A stretch of DNA of 40,279 bases from an uncultured Woeseiaceae bacterium (GCA_945788625.1 CALZMQ010000051.1:1-40279); one strand, 5' to 3'. Positions 8,409 to 17,952 are shown, numbered from the stretch's first letter. A program made the numbers and translations. Notes: generated from the sequence alone by a model not told the origin.

Positions 8409-9560
8409 TTACTCAGCAGGCCACTCTGTCAGCGCGGCAAAAGTCTCCTGCGCACAACGCTCCCACGAAAAGTGATCTGCCCTTTCAATCGCTTTTCGCC
8501 TCAATGTTGCACGCAGTGAATCGCTGTTGCCAATCGCCTGGATCATCTGCGCCATATGACCTGTATTGCGCGACTCAAAGGTCAGCGAGCTTCCGGCGAA
8601 CATCTCCGGCAGAGGTGGTCTATCCGATGAAAGTATTGGGCAACCACTTGCCATCGCTTCAATGGCGATATTGGGACACGCCTCGATTTCCGTAGCGATA
8701 ATACATGCCAGGCAGCGCCTGTACAGGGAAATCATCGATGCCCTCGAAACGTGGCCGACCGCCAGAATTCTGTTCGCGTACGGCGAGTTCGAGACGGCGC
8801 GCTGAATGGACCTCGCGTAGCGATCGTCCGATCCGGACCCTGCTATGACCAGCATCGTCCCGCTACCGATCGAGTCGGCGCAGGAATTGAAAGCGGCGAT
8901 GACGTCCTCGTAACGACGGTACGGTAAGACCGATCCGCACGTCAGCAGAAACTCACCGTCAATACCGAGCGCCTGCAAACGAGCCAGGTCTTCATCCTGG
9001 TCGTCAACAGGCGAAAAGGCGCCGTCTCGCCCGTGGTGAATAATCCTTATTCGTTTCAGGGCGATATCCAGTCCATCCGTCAAATGGTGCGCTGCGAATT
9101 TCGACACTGCGACGACGCGATCTGCAGTGCGTAGCGCCTGCGACGATAACCGGGCAAGGGCGACATTGCGTAGCCGCGATTTCAGGCCATATTGATACCT
9201 GTGAGCCAGGTAAGGCTCCATATTGCGAATCATCAGAACCTGCTTTGGCCCTTTGACGCGAGAGCCAACCTGGTACGGGGTAAAAATGACATCCGCATTC
9301 TCGTCATGCGCAATACGCGCCATGTTCAATCGCTCCCAAAGTACGCGCCGCCAGCTTTCGAGCCGTGCTTCCTGCACCCACAAGAAACGCTTCTCGGGGA
9401 GAGTCGGAAATAACTCCCTTTGCCCTTCATGGGCCACTATCTTGAGGCTATGAACTCCCGACGAGGCCTCGAATTCACGGTCGAGAGGCGGAACCAGGTT
9501 GCGTAAGTACGAAATTGCCCCGCCGCTGGAGGACGACAGGCATGACATTAGTACGTTCAC
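8409..9560 (-). CDS. Glycosyltransferase family 4
   Basis: 383 residues from a GTG start. The N-terminus has the SSSSGGAISYLRNL acceptor-side glycine loop. The middle has VAVSKFAAHHL and IIHHGRD. The C-terminal Rossmann domain has LTCGSVLPYRRYEDVIAAF, VIAGSG and the donor-binding EIEACPNIAIEAMASGCPI, with the E-x7-E pattern of GT4. It is a cytoplasmic or peripheral membrane retaining transferase by family. It lies 7 nt upstream of the Gfo/Idh gene start. Ribosome-binding sequence before the GTG is weak. It probably adds one residue of the repeat unit; donor sugar unknown. Confidence 0.88.
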   Translation of the reverse strand: MNVLMSCLSSSSGGAISYLRNLVPPLDREFEASSGVHSLKIVAHEGQRELFPTLPEKRFLWVQEARLESWRRVLWERLNMARIAHDENADVIFTPYQVGSRVKGPKQVLMIRNMEPYLAHRYQYGLKSRLRNVALARLSSQALRTADRVVAVSKFAAHHLTDGLDIALKRIRIIHHGRDGAFSPVDDQDEDLARLQALGIDGEFLLTCGSVLPYRRYEDVIAAFNSCADSIGSGTMLVIAGSGSDDRYARSIQRAVSNSPYANRILAVGHVSRASMISLYRRCLACIIATEIEACPNIAIEAMASGCPILSSDRPPLPEMFAGSSLTFESRNTGHMAQMIQAIGNSDSLRATLRRKAIERADHFSWERCAQETFAALTEWPAE

Positions 9561-9590
9561 GATTAAGTCATATGCCGGAACGCGACACGG

Positions 9591-10844
9591 TTAACGCCCC
9601 GACTTCTCGTCAGCCGACCGGGCCTCGCCTGGCCGACTCGATTTCGTCAATATCCGCTGCAACGCAGATCCCCACGTTTCCTCCCAGGTAAAACGTCGCT
9701 GCATTTCTCGCCGAGCCGCTGTTCCGAACTTGCGCCGGATTTCGGCGTTTTCCGCCAATGCGCAGATTTCGCCAGCCAATGCCTCCTCGTCTCCTGGCGC
9801 AAACAGCGAGCCGGTTCGGCCGCCCTCAACCACTTCCCGGTTGCAGGCGTAGTCCGGGATTACGACCGGCAATTCCGCTGCCATGTACTCCTGCACTTTG
9901 ATCGGGCAAATAATGTCGGTCGACCCGGGCAATACGGCGATGTCCAGCGCGGCCAGTACTTCAGGAACCTCTTGCTTTGGCACCCCGGGCTCCAGGATCA
10001 ACATGTCATCCAGCAAGCCCAGCTCTTCGGCTAATCTCCGGCAGTCTGAGTACTCCTTTCCTGCGCCCATCATCAAAATCCTTATTTTTTTTTGCCCTTC
10101 CTTTTTCCGTACCAGGTTTGCTGCAAGAACCAATCGCTGCGTGTCGTGATAGAACGCGTAACTGCCGAGATAGCCTACCAGCACGGTGTCGGCGTCCACC
10201 GATAACCTGTTTCGGAACTTCTCCCGCCAATCAGAGCTCCGAGAAAATTCATCTGTGCGCACCGCGTTGTGAGCAACCAGGATTTTGCCAGGGTCTATTC
10301 CATCACGCTCCAGGGTGGCGCGCAAAACTTCCGACTCCACAACTATATAGTCGGCGATTCGGCACTTTCTTGCTTCCAGTCGAAGCGCGTAGCTGCGGAA
10401 CAGGGAAAAACGATAGTCGACCAGATGATCCTTCCACTCCAGCACGTATGGCACATTGTACCGGCGAGCGATACTCTCTCCCGCGCAGTGAAGACGGGAG
10501 GAACGCTCCCAAACAACATCCGGTATCCAGTTTTTACACTCATCCTGGAGTTGTGACCGCATCAGCTTGTCGTGTCGAATATCCCGGAACTCCGAAACTG
10601 ATGTGACAAAGGGCAATAATGCCGAAGACCTTCTATACCATCGCGAGTGCGTTTCAGCTGCTCCGTAGTCACCGCCAGATACCTTCTTTTCTCCGACGTC
10701 ACCGCCACAGATATGCCTGACGTCATGGCCCGCCCGCCGCCAGCATCCTGCTACTTCCGCGATCTTGCGGCCCGGATTCTTACTGGAGAAACTCCGCCCC
10801 CCGCAAACATAGAGAACTCGCCCGCTTCTTACGCCTGTCGTCAC
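9591..10844 (-). CDS. Glycosyltransferase family 4
   Basis: 417 residues. It starts at GTG within a GTGA overlap with the stop of the upstream acetyltransferase, a sign of coupled translation. The first strand is GRVLYVCGGRSFSSKNPGRK. The central region has YVVESEVLRATLERDGI and LVAHNAVRTDEFS. The C-terminal domain has VGYLGSYAFYHDTQRLV, MMGAGKEY and KVQEYMAAELPVVIPDY, the GT4 donor site. The C-terminal tail is rich in charged residues. Sugar specificity is not evident. Confidence 0.87.
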   Translation of the reverse strand: MTTGVRSGRVLYVCGGRSFSSKNPGRKIAEVAGCWRRAGHDVRHICGGDVGEKKVSGGDYGAAETHSRWYRRSSALLPFVTSVSEFRDIRHDKLMRSQLQDECKNWIPDVVWERSSRLHCAGESIARRYNVPYVLEWKDHLVDYRFSLFRSYALRLEARKCRIADYIVVESEVLRATLERDGIDPGKILVAHNAVRTDEFSRSSDWREKFRNRLSVDADTVLVGYLGSYAFYHDTQRLVLAANLVRKKEGQKKIRILMMGAGKEYSDCRRLAEELGLLDDMLILEPGVPKQEVPEVLAALDIAVLPGSTDIICPIKVQEYMAAELPVVIPDYACNREVVEGGRTGSLFAPGDEEALAGEICALAENAEIRRKFGTAARREMQRRFTWEETWGSALQRILTKSSRPGEARSADEKSGR

Positions 10845-11362
10845 CGCGTCGCCTGGTCTAATGACCGAATGACTTCTGCCGGGGCGCCGCCGACAATGGT
10901 ATTGGGTGGCACGTCGTGAACCACAACGCTCCCGGCCGCCACAATTGCGCCGGCCCCGATTCTGACATTCGGTAGAACGATCACGCCCGCTCCAAGCCAG
11001 GCGCCGTCCTCGATATTAATAGGCGCGGAGTGATGCTCACCGTGAACGGCACGATCGTCCGTGATTGTCAGTCCGCCGGTCACCAGCTTGACCCCATAAG
11101 AAAGTGTCACCTCGTCACCGATAGTAATCTCGGCGCCCTCGCATGATTGGATGATTACGCCATCATTGACCGAGACGCGTTCACCAATAGATACACAATC
11201 ATGTCCTGTAATCATTACGTTGTCACAAATCACACATCCTTTGCCCATTGATCGCAGGAGATAGGAATACCAGCGGGTTCGGATCTTGCGCTTGCCCCCC
11301 CGATAATATCGGATCACGTGCAAGCCGACAGTCTGGACGATATGTCGAAATCCCTGTTTCAT
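10841..11362 (-). CDS. Left-handed beta-helix (hexapeptide) O-acetyltransferase, WcaF/maltose-acetyltransferase type
   Basis: 173 residues. The basic N-terminus is followed by hexapeptide repeats ((I/V/L)GxxxxI pattern) from about residue 50 to 160. It ends in the family signature EDGAWLGAGVIVLPNVRIG, then VPPNTIVGGAPAEVI. A His in GEHHSAPI occupies the region where CysE/WcaF-type enzymes carry the catalytic His. By family it is a trimeric acetyl-CoA-dependent enzyme that decorates sugar hydroxyls. It is tightly coupled on both sides: ATGA overlap with the upstream GT and GTGA overlap with the downstream GT. This suggests it modifies a sugar handled by these two transferases (inference). Confidence 0.87.
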   Translation of the reverse strand: MKQGFRHIVQTVGLHVIRYYRGGKRKIRTRWYSYLLRSMGKGCVICDNVMITGHDCVSIGERVSVNDGVIIQSCEGAEITIGDEVTLSYGVKLVTGGLTITDDRAVHGEHHSAPINIEDGAWLGAGVIVLPNVRIGAGAIVAAGSVVVHDVPPNTIVGGAPAEVIRSLDQATR

Positions 11363-12600
11363 GCGCCTGCCTCGCGTGACGACTTCTCGCTCCCCGGATA
11401 GCCGAGATAAGAAGGTGAACCTGTCGCTTCCGGAATTGCGCTCTGCAGCGCCTCATCCACTTTGAGTGACTGAACCTCGCGGGTCGATTTTCGAGCAAGT
11501 TCCAGGCCATTCCTGATCAACTCACACCGCAGCGTATCGTTCTCAATCAGGGTCCTGATCGAATCGGCCAATTGCCGCTCGTTTCGCCGCTGAACGATGA
11601 CTCCAGATTTTCCGTCGCCCAGTAATTCCTTCGAACTGCCGACATCGGTCGATATTACAGGCAAACCCTGGGACATCGCCTCCATCAGTACTTTAGGCAC
11701 GCCTTCGGAAGAGATCGAGGGAAGCACAAAGACATCGGCATCCCGGTATCTCTGCATCAGTTCTTCGCCATATTGTATGTAGTCGACGAATTCGACGAAT
11801 TGCGTAAGCCCGAGATCGGTGGCAGCCTGACCGAGGCTCTCTCGTAAGGGGCCGGCGCCTACGATCGTCAGCCGCGCGGGTGTACCTTCATGGATCAGGA
11901 GATCGAGGCTCTTCAACAGGTATATCAGCCCCTTTCGCTCCTCCATGTGCCCGACGAAGAGAATTCGCAATGGCGTTGCCACGCTCTTTCGATCCGGCGA
12001 GCAAACATCGTCGACAGAATGGAGAAAATTGGCTATGACGATGCTTTTGCGGGCCAATGTGCCGTATTGGCTGTGCAAAGCATTTCCCGTGCAGAACAGA
12101 ATTTCGCAATTACGGGCAATCTTGCGATACGCTGCGTCCACGTAGCTGGCCATCAGGTTGAAAGCCAGCCTTTTCGCAATATTTCCTTCACGACACCGGT
12201 ACTCTTCAGCCCAGTCCCCATGCAACGACGCAATCAGACGGTTGCCTTTGGATACCGCGCGGTTGAATACGCGCCAACATGACCAATCGGGTAGACGCAG
12301 GTATACGACAGCGCCGTTCTCAATGACACTTTCTATGTCACCTGACATACGAATATTCATCATTGACTTTACCAGCCGCGTGATCGCGCCTTCTTGAGGA
12401 AGACTCACGACTGCAACATCGTCCGGAAGCTCGAAGGCCAGCGTTTGATCGGAATGCACTTCATGCATAGCAAAAATCGGTTGCGCCAGTCGATCTGCAA
12501 AAATTCGAATCATCTCCCAGCTTCGTCTCTGGACCAGGAGCTTGCTGCCGATGCGCCGAAAACTTCCGCCAACGACAAGCGTTGTCGGATTAGCTGTCAT
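11359..12600 (-). CDS. Glycosyltransferase family 4
   Basis: 413 residues from an ATG with GGAG about 10 nt upstream. The N-terminal domain has LVVGGSFRRIGSKLLVQRR. The C-terminal domain is a textbook GT4 fold: LRILFVGHMEERKGLIYLLKSL, LTIVGAGPL, DVFVLPSISSEGVPKVLMEAMSQGLPVISTDVG. The E-x7-E pair lies in SEGVPKVLMEA. The gene begins 77 nt after the amidotransferase stop and ends in a 4-nt overlap with the acetyltransferase. It is a retaining transferase by family; the sugar added is unknown. Confidence 0.9.
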   Translation of the reverse strand: MTANPTTLVVGGSFRRIGSKLLVQRRSWEMIRIFADRLAQPIFAMHEVHSDQTLAFELPDDVAVVSLPQEGAITRLVKSMMNIRMSGDIESVIENGAVVYLRLPDWSCWRVFNRAVSKGNRLIASLHGDWAEEYRCREGNIAKRLAFNLMASYVDAAYRKIARNCEILFCTGNALHSQYGTLARKSIVIANFLHSVDDVCSPDRKSVATPLRILFVGHMEERKGLIYLLKSLDLLIHEGTPARLTIVGAGPLRESLGQAATDLGLTQFVEFVDYIQYGEELMQRYRDADVFVLPSISSEGVPKVLMEAMSQGLPVISTDVGSSKELLGDGKSGVIVQRRNERQLADSIRTLIENDTLRCELIRNGLELARKSTREVQSLKVDEALQSAIPEATGSPSYLGYPGSEKSSREAGA

Positions 12601-12677
12601 TATTATGAGACTCCATCAAAAGCCGCCAAGGCCTGTCGTACCCGATTACTCCGCCAATTCTCGCTGGCCCGATCTTC

Positions 12678-14522
12678 CTAAGCAATTTTTATTTTCGACA
12701 CGCCCCCGCTCCAGACGTGAAGACTGTAGAGCGCCCACAGCGAATTTGAGGACAAGCCGGGACTATTCAGCAAGTCAACAATGACGGCTGGTTCGAAATG
12801 GTTCGACAGGAAGCCGTCTGACCGCCCAATCGCGCAACGCAGCTTATCTTCGATCGTGGCCCTCATCGAGACGCTAATCGGCATCCCGAAGCCCTTTTTC
12901 GGACGATTGATAAACGAATCGGGAAACCTGCGCTTGAGATAGTAGCGGAGGATCTTCTTCGTGCGGTCCGCGCCGAATCCCTTTTGCTTCATTTCTTCCG
13001 GAAGAGTAGCCGCGAACTCAACCACCCTGTGGTCCAGCATTGGAACACGAACCTCGAGGCTGTGAGCCATGCTGGTGACGTCAACTTTGGTCAACATCTG
13101 GTCTGGCAGGCCGAATGACTGGTCAAGAAGCAGTGACGAATTGATGGGTCCCCTTGCATTCGAGTCAAGAAGGGTTTTTCGCATCATCTCGATGTGAGAT
13201 CCGACTATTTCGCAAGGCTGTGCCGACGACCCGAGCATTCGCTCTATTTGAGCAACCGTAAGACGAGTTCGGCACTCTGCATAGTAAGTACAGATGTCAT
13301 TTAATGATGAGGCCGCGATTTTCCGAACGCCGGGCAGAGATGCACCGATTTTTCGCAAACGAAGCGGAAGACGTCTCAGATGAGCGAGCAACTGGGCCGT
13401 CCTCAACCCGTATCCGCCGAAAACTTCATCCCCCCCGTCGCCGGACAGAGCGACGGTGCAACGCTCTCTTATTGCTTTCGAGAGAAGATAATTGGGAACG
13501 GCTGCCGTATCGCCAAAGGGCTCGGGAAAACGGGAGAGCGTCTCAATAACGCTCTGCTCCGGATCATCTTCAATGTCCAGTTGCTGATGATTGGTGCCAA
13601 GGGCCACCGCGGCTTCCTGCGCCCACCGCGCTTCGTTCGCGTCCGGATCCTTAAAGGCCATATTGAATGTCAACAGGGGACTATTTGCCGTATCTGAAGC
13701 CGCAAGGGCAACGGCGGTTGAATCCATACCACCGCTTAAGAAAGCGCCAAGCGGAACGTCGGAGATCAAGTGTTCGTCGACCACGTTCCGAAACAGCGCC
13801 GAGAACTGTGCAACGCAACTCTCGGCAGAACGCGGTTGTGGATCGAACGTCAGGTTCCAGTATCGACCGATGTGAAACGAATCAGGCTCGACAACACACA
13901 TCTCTCCCGGGCGCAGCTTGCGGATGCCCTTGAAAATGGTCCATGGCGCCGGAACATTTGCATAGCTCAAGTACAGAGCGAGAGCTTCTTCGTCAATATC
14001 CACGTCGACGCCCGGCATACAAATCAGCGCACGCGGATCCGACGCATATCCGAATACGCCAGGCTGCTCCGCAATGTATACGGGTTTCATGCCCAATCGA
14101 TCGCGCGCCAACAAGAGACGTCGTCGTCGTTCGTCCCAAATTGCAAGACCGAACATCCCACAGAGACGATTCAGCACTTCGTCTCCCCATCGCTCGTATC
14201 CATGGACGATCACTTCCGAGTCCGATTGCGTTCGAAACTTGTGGCCAAGCGCTATGAGTTCTTTCCGGAGCGACTTGAAGTTATAGATTTCCCCGTTCAG
14301 GGTTACTTGTACGCTGGCATCCGCATTGCCCATCGGTTGATGGCCGGAGTGTATGTCAATTATGGAAAGGCGCCGGAACCCCATCGCGAGCCCAGCATTG
14401 CTTCGGAAAGTACCGAAATCATCCGGTCCACGGCTACGCATGATGCTGGTTGCTTGCCGGATTACGCCTGGGTCAACGGCGGGCTGTCCACTACGATGCC
14501 ACCACCCCCATATACCGCACAC
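12678..14522 (-). CDS. asnB: AsnB-type glutamine-hydrolysing amidotransferase (WbpS/WbtH-like by context)
   Basis: 614 residues from a GTG, so Cys2 becomes the N-terminal nucleophile of a class II glutamine amidotransferase (MCGIWGWW). The glutaminase domain (1 to about 200) has RGPDDFG, RRLSIID and NGEIYNF. The synthetase domain has the ATP-pyrophosphatase loop LSGGMDSTAVA near 262, LSGDGGDEVFGGY, then DVTSMAHSLEVRVPMLD. All key motifs are intact. General asparagine synthesis is possible. However, AsnB-like proteins in O-antigen loci (WbpS in Pseudomonas, WbtH in Francisella) are linked to amidation of hexuronic acids such as GalNAcA. The aminouronic-acid dehydrogenase gene in this cluster makes that role plausible here. 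Confidence 0.9.
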   Translation of the reverse strand: MCGIWGWWHRSGQPAVDPGVIRQATSIMRSRGPDDFGTFRSNAGLAMGFRRLSIIDIHSGHQPMGNADASVQVTLNGEIYNFKSLRKELIALGHKFRTQSDSEVIVHGYERWGDEVLNRLCGMFGLAIWDERRRRLLLARDRLGMKPVYIAEQPGVFGYASDPRALICMPGVDVDIDEEALALYLSYANVPAPWTIFKGIRKLRPGEMCVVEPDSFHIGRYWNLTFDPQPRSAESCVAQFSALFRNVVDEHLISDVPLGAFLSGGMDSTAVALAASDTANSPLLTFNMAFKDPDANEARWAQEAAVALGTNHQQLDIEDDPEQSVIETLSRFPEPFGDTAAVPNYLLSKAIRERCTVALSGDGGDEVFGGYGLRTAQLLAHLRRLPLRLRKIGASLPGVRKIAASSLNDICTYYAECRTRLTVAQIERMLGSSAQPCEIVGSHIEMMRKTLLDSNARGPINSSLLLDQSFGLPDQMLTKVDVTSMAHSLEVRVPMLDHRVVEFAATLPEEMKQKGFGADRTKKILRYYLKRRFPDSFINRPKKGFGMPISVSMRATIEDKLRCAIGRSDGFLSNHFEPAVIVDLLNSPGLSSNSLWALYSLHVWSGGVSKIKIA

Positions 14523-14603
14523 CTCAGCAGCCTGCTAACCGGCTTGGGGAATAGCTTTGTCGCACCTCCACATTGAATGGAGCTATCCTAAACGCGCGGA
14601 ATT

Positions 14604-15389
14604 TCACTGTTGGGTTTCATTGCTGTCGATGGCTCGGGCACAAACCGACGATTCGACAAATGTATAGAGAGATTCGCCGCCAAACACCTTCCCTTTCAAT
14701 CGCGGGCTAAGCCATTGCATCACTAGTCGCGGAATTACGGTGAGGACATGAAGTGGGCGCGTAACCCTGATGTTTCTCTTCATCGAATTGGGTATATAAG
14801 AAGCAGCACGCAGCTTACCGAATTTCTCCGAGAGACCTACCGCTCTCCGATCATCGAACAGACTGATGTGACCGCTTACATTAGTGGCCTCGCGTCGGGC
14901 CTCGGACATCCTGCTCGCCAGGTTGTCGTCCATGGCGAAACTAACGGTAAAGAAGCGAGATCGCTCTGCTGCTCCTTGCAGGAATTCGTCCGGATCAGGC
15001 ACATGCTCGATGACGTCAACCAGGAGCGCAAGGTCGAATACCATCTCGGATTCATTGAAGTCGCCACAAATAAACTCACCTTCTGAATTCAGCTTCTTTG
15101 CCACTTCTATGGCCTGGGGGGATAAATCGTAGCCGTAAACCTCGACATCAAGGTCCGGATAGCGTTCTCGCAAATTCGCGGCGATTCCGGTCGATACGAG
15201 GCCGGCTCCGCACGCGATGTCCGCTATTGTAATTGTCTTGTTCGACAGTCCGTCAACGATCATGTCGAAGTCAATGAACTCCATCAGAAACCGAATCTTG
15301 TTCGGTGCCTGGGACGCGAGAAAATCCGGTATTTCGTCCCAGAATTCACCGGACGTGTATTGCTCTTCTATCGAGTTCGATTCTGTCAC
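14604..15389 (-). CDS. Class I SAM-dependent methyltransferase
   Basis: 261 residues from the GTG at 15389, which has GGAG 6 nt upstream. An upstream TTG at 15401 would add four residues but has no good ribosome binding site. The SAM loop is IADIACGAGLVSTG. Acidic motif II is in VYGYDLSPQAI, and LLVDVIEHVPDPDEFL is the post-I segment of the Methyltransf_11/23 type. The C-terminal part (VLTVIPRLVMQWLSPRLKG) is hydrophobic and may touch the membrane. It lies between the Wzy-like and amidotransferase genes, so it probably methylates a sugar or carboxyl group of the polymer or a precursor. The substrate is unknown. Confidence 0.82.
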   Translation of the reverse strand: MTESNSIEEQYTSGEFWDEIPDFLASQAPNKIRFLMEFIDFDMIVDGLSNKTITIADIACGAGLVSTGIAANLRERYPDLDVEVYGYDLSPQAIEVAKKLNSEGEFICGDFNESEMVFDLALLVDVIEHVPDPDEFLQGAAERSRFFTVSFAMDDNLASRMSEARREATNVSGHISLFDDRRAVGLSEKFGKLRAASYIPNSMKRNIRVTRPLHVLTVIPRLVMQWLSPRLKGKVFGGESLYTFVESSVCARAIDSNETQQ

Positions 15390-15423
15390 CAATGTCTCCA
15401 ACGCACCCGTTTTTCAGGGGCGT

Positions 15424-15452
15424 ACCATACTTATTACAAACCCAAAAGCCAA
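15424..15452 (-). promoter_or_regulatory. Candidate internal sigma70-like promoter before the methyltransferase
   Basis: In the 112-nt gap after the Wzy-like gene, the minus strand reads TTGGCT, a 17-nt spacer, then TATGGT, about 35 nt before the start codon. Spacing is ideal, but both hexamers are imperfect, so this is a weak prediction. It would let the distal half of the cluster be transcribed independently. Confidence 0.3.
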
Positions 15453-15501
15453 TGTGTGATGCCTAATCGACATGGACGATGACTTTGTATGCTCAAAACA
15501 A

Positions 15502-16689
15502 TCAGGTTCGGGCCGGCATCCCGTGCTCATGTTTGACCGATTCGATGAGTTCTTTTTCCATGACGATCAATAGTGTCCAAAATACCTTGTTTGCCAGCAA
15601 CGGGATTGCAAGAAATGCCAACAACAGAAAAACAAGTACATAACCATGGTCACCAAACGTTCTCGTCTTGCCCAACAGGCGTACCAGGCGCCAGACGATC
15701 ACCGCGAAAAGGGCTATGCCCGCAAAGCCTACGGAAAACAGCAATTCCGCCATTATTGAATGGGCGTTCTTGGTAATTGCATAATTTCTGTTTCCGAATT
15801 TTTCCATTGCCGCCTCAATATTGCCGTGGCCCACTCCCGTGTAGTATTGCGTAGCCGTCTTGAAAGACGTCTCCCAAAAACTGATGCGCGAACTCATTGA
15901 CCGCTCGGAATCTCTTTCTTCGCTCAATCTAATTGTCTGCTGAAGCAAGTCGTAGTTGCTGCCATATCGCTGCTGCAGATACCCATAGCTGATGTTCATC
16001 GCTTGAATGGTGCATGCCACCAGGATCACTGCAATTCCGAACCTCTTCGTTCGACTCATGCGACCATGCCGCGGACTCGCTTTGATAATTCTGACAAGGA
16101 AGAACACAACGCCAACGGAAAAGAGGATGATATTTTGCCGGCTGCCGGTAGTTACCAGGAAGATTGTCGTTGCGGCGAGCAACGGAATTGTCCACAACAG
16201 ACCCTGTCGGTCCATCACTTTATTCGCAGCTACCATGAAGCCGAAAAACACCAACATGCCTTGCAGATTGGCATTCAGATACTCCGTGGTTATGCGTCCG
16301 CCGCTCGTGGCCACCCCACCGAGTAAGAGCAATAACGGTAATAGCGCGACGTTCAAGAGCACGAGGTTGTCGTAGCTGTAATTGACACGAATCCTCTGTA
16401 CGCCAACTGTCAACAATAATACGGCAGGAACGGTCAGGTGGTTTCTGTTGAACTCGAACTCCCCGACAAGAATATATACGATCTGGTCGCCGAGCGATAA
16501 AAGTGCAATGACAGCGTAGACCACGAATATTTTTCCGTACGCGTCTGTCTTTTTCGTGAGCAGGCTAGAGAGAAAAAACAAGACTACGAGCCCGGTATTG
16601 ATCCAGTAAACGGACGTGTAACTTGCAAACACGCCAGTAAATATGAACGCGGCAAGTAAGAAGTTCTGTGTCCTGTTCGCACGAATCAC
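15502..16689 (-). CDS. wzy: O-antigen ligase/polymerase-like membrane protein (Wzy candidate)
   Basis: 395 residues and strongly hydrophobic: about ten to twelve membrane segments, starting LLAAFIFTGVFASYTSVYWI. A long soluble loop (about 260-310) contains SERDSERSMSSRISFWETSFKTA, then YYTGVGHGNIEAAMEKFGNR and HSIMAELLFSVGFAGIALFAVIVWRL. The R...W...F...GVGHG...H pattern before the last helices is the Wzy_C/O-antigen ligase signature. In a cluster with Wzx and Wzz and no other candidate, it is best read as the polymerase joining repeat units in the periplasm. WaaL-type ligase activity cannot be excluded. It starts at GTG, 3 nt after the upstream GT stop. Confidence 0.8.
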   Translation of the reverse strand: MIRANRTQNFLLAAFIFTGVFASYTSVYWINTGLVVLFFLSSLLTKKTDAYGKIFVVYAVIALLSLGDQIVYILVGEFEFNRNHLTVPAVLLLTVGVQRIRVNYSYDNLVLLNVALLPLLLLLGGVATSGGRITTEYLNANLQGMLVFFGFMVAANKVMDRQGLLWTIPLLAATTIFLVTTGSRQNIILFSVGVVFFLVRIIKASPRHGRMSRTKRFGIAVILVACTIQAMNISYGYLQQRYGSNYDLLQQTIRLSEERDSERSMSSRISFWETSFKTATQYYTGVGHGNIEAAMEKFGNRNYAITKNAHSIMAELLFSVGFAGIALFAVIVWRLVRLLGKTRTFGDHGYVLVFLLLAFLAIPLLANKVFWTLLIVMEKELIESVKHEHGMPART

Positions 16690-16692
16690 GGC

Positions 16693-17952
16693 TTAGCTGG
16701 CAACCTTTTTCTTTGGGTCATCGTCAATCTCGATTCTGCGAATTCGTCTTACCAGGAACTTTACCCCGCGAACGAAATTTACTTCGAGAATTCGCCAAAT
16801 CGATAACTCGAGGCTGCCGTGGGGTACGCGTTGACATTCGCGAAGGAATTCCAGTAGCGTGCGACAAATGCGATCCGTATCGTAATGCCTCGCATATTCA
16901 ACATGGCGCCGACATAGTTCAATATATTGCTCTTCACTGTACTTGCACAGGTTTTCAATCAACACCTCTATACTCTTCGCACCGTCCCGTCGCAAATCAT
17001 CACCAATTGCACCCGGCGGCATTTCGTGCAAGAACCCGTAACTTAGTGGTTGGTTGCTGTAAGCGATCGCTACTATCGTCGGAACGCCAAACATCGAACT
17101 TTCCACGGCTGACGTGCCCATACCAACGGCGACGAAGCAATCGGCGAGCACGTCGCTGACTCTCGTGTACGGCACCTCTCCGTGATACGTCACGCTTCCG
17201 TCCGGACACGTGGACTCGATAAGGTTCTGCAGCGCTATTTCGTCGGAACGTGGACCGAGTCCGTATATTTCGCAGGAAACGTCGTGACCCTTCTCGCGCA
17301 GGGACGCGACAATGCGTGGAAGGTGAAATATGTAATTCTTCATCACCACGTCGATTCGGGCGATCGAGACAATCTTCTTCGGTGGCATTGCTCCAGCGTG
17401 CCTTTCGCTGACCAAATCGACGGGCAGGTGCATTATCTTCGATTCGTCGAAACTGACCCCCAGGGATTCCGCATGCACGTCCCGCGTTATTTCGGTCAAA
17501 AACATCTTGAATTTCCCGGGTATCACGTTACAAAAGTGATCCCGTAGAATTTTCGCAATTCTCGACCTGTTTGCTGTTGTATAGGCAACATGGTCTAACA
17601 CGTATGGGATTACCAGGGGACGAGAGTTGAATGCCGGGTATATCGATGAGGCAATGAACAAAGCCTCCCTGGATAGTGCCAGCACTACGTCGAGATCCTC
17701 GAAAGAGCGCCTTGCCCAGGGACGAAGATTTAGCGGATACCACGGCAATACGCGACTTTTCGACGGCACGAAATGCAGGTTGGCTTCGCTTGGCAATACT
17801 TCCAGACAACTTGGAGAAACGGATTCTCTTGGTGTCAGAATCAATATATCGACGGTATGGCCGTGCTCGACCAGCCAGCGAGAAATTCTACCGGTTAACG
17901 TAATCGCTCCGCCCAATCTATGGGCGAAGTCATATATGAACAAGATTCTCAT
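16693..17952 (-). CDS. Glycosyltransferase (GT-B fold, family 4-like)
   Basis: 419 residues from ATG. The N-terminus MRILFIYDFAHRLGGAITLTG is a GT4-like acceptor-side loop. The C-terminal domain has KKIVSIARIDVVMKNYIFHLPRIV, CEIYGLGP and VGMGTSAVESSMFGVPTIV, where the donor-site Glu is conserved but the motif is looser than in the other four GT4 genes. A basic tail (KFLVRRIRRIEIDDDPKKK) may bind the membrane. It lies between wzx and the Wzy-like gene. It is likely one of the repeat-unit transferases, with less certain family placement. Confidence 0.8.
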   Translation of the reverse strand: MRILFIYDFAHRLGGAITLTGRISRWLVEHGHTVDILILTPRESVSPSCLEVLPSEANLHFVPSKSRVLPWYPLNLRPWARRSFEDLDVVLALSREALFIASSIYPAFNSRPLVIPYVLDHVAYTTANRSRIAKILRDHFCNVIPGKFKMFLTEITRDVHAESLGVSFDESKIMHLPVDLVSERHAGAMPPKKIVSIARIDVVMKNYIFHLPRIVASLREKGHDVSCEIYGLGPRSDEIALQNLIESTCPDGSVTYHGEVPYTRVSDVLADCFVAVGMGTSAVESSMFGVPTIVAIAYSNQPLSYGFLHEMPPGAIGDDLRRDGAKSIEVLIENLCKYSEEQYIELCRRHVEYARHYDTDRICRTLLEFLRECQRVPHGSLELSIWRILEVNFVRGVKFLVRRIRRIEIDDDPKKKVAS

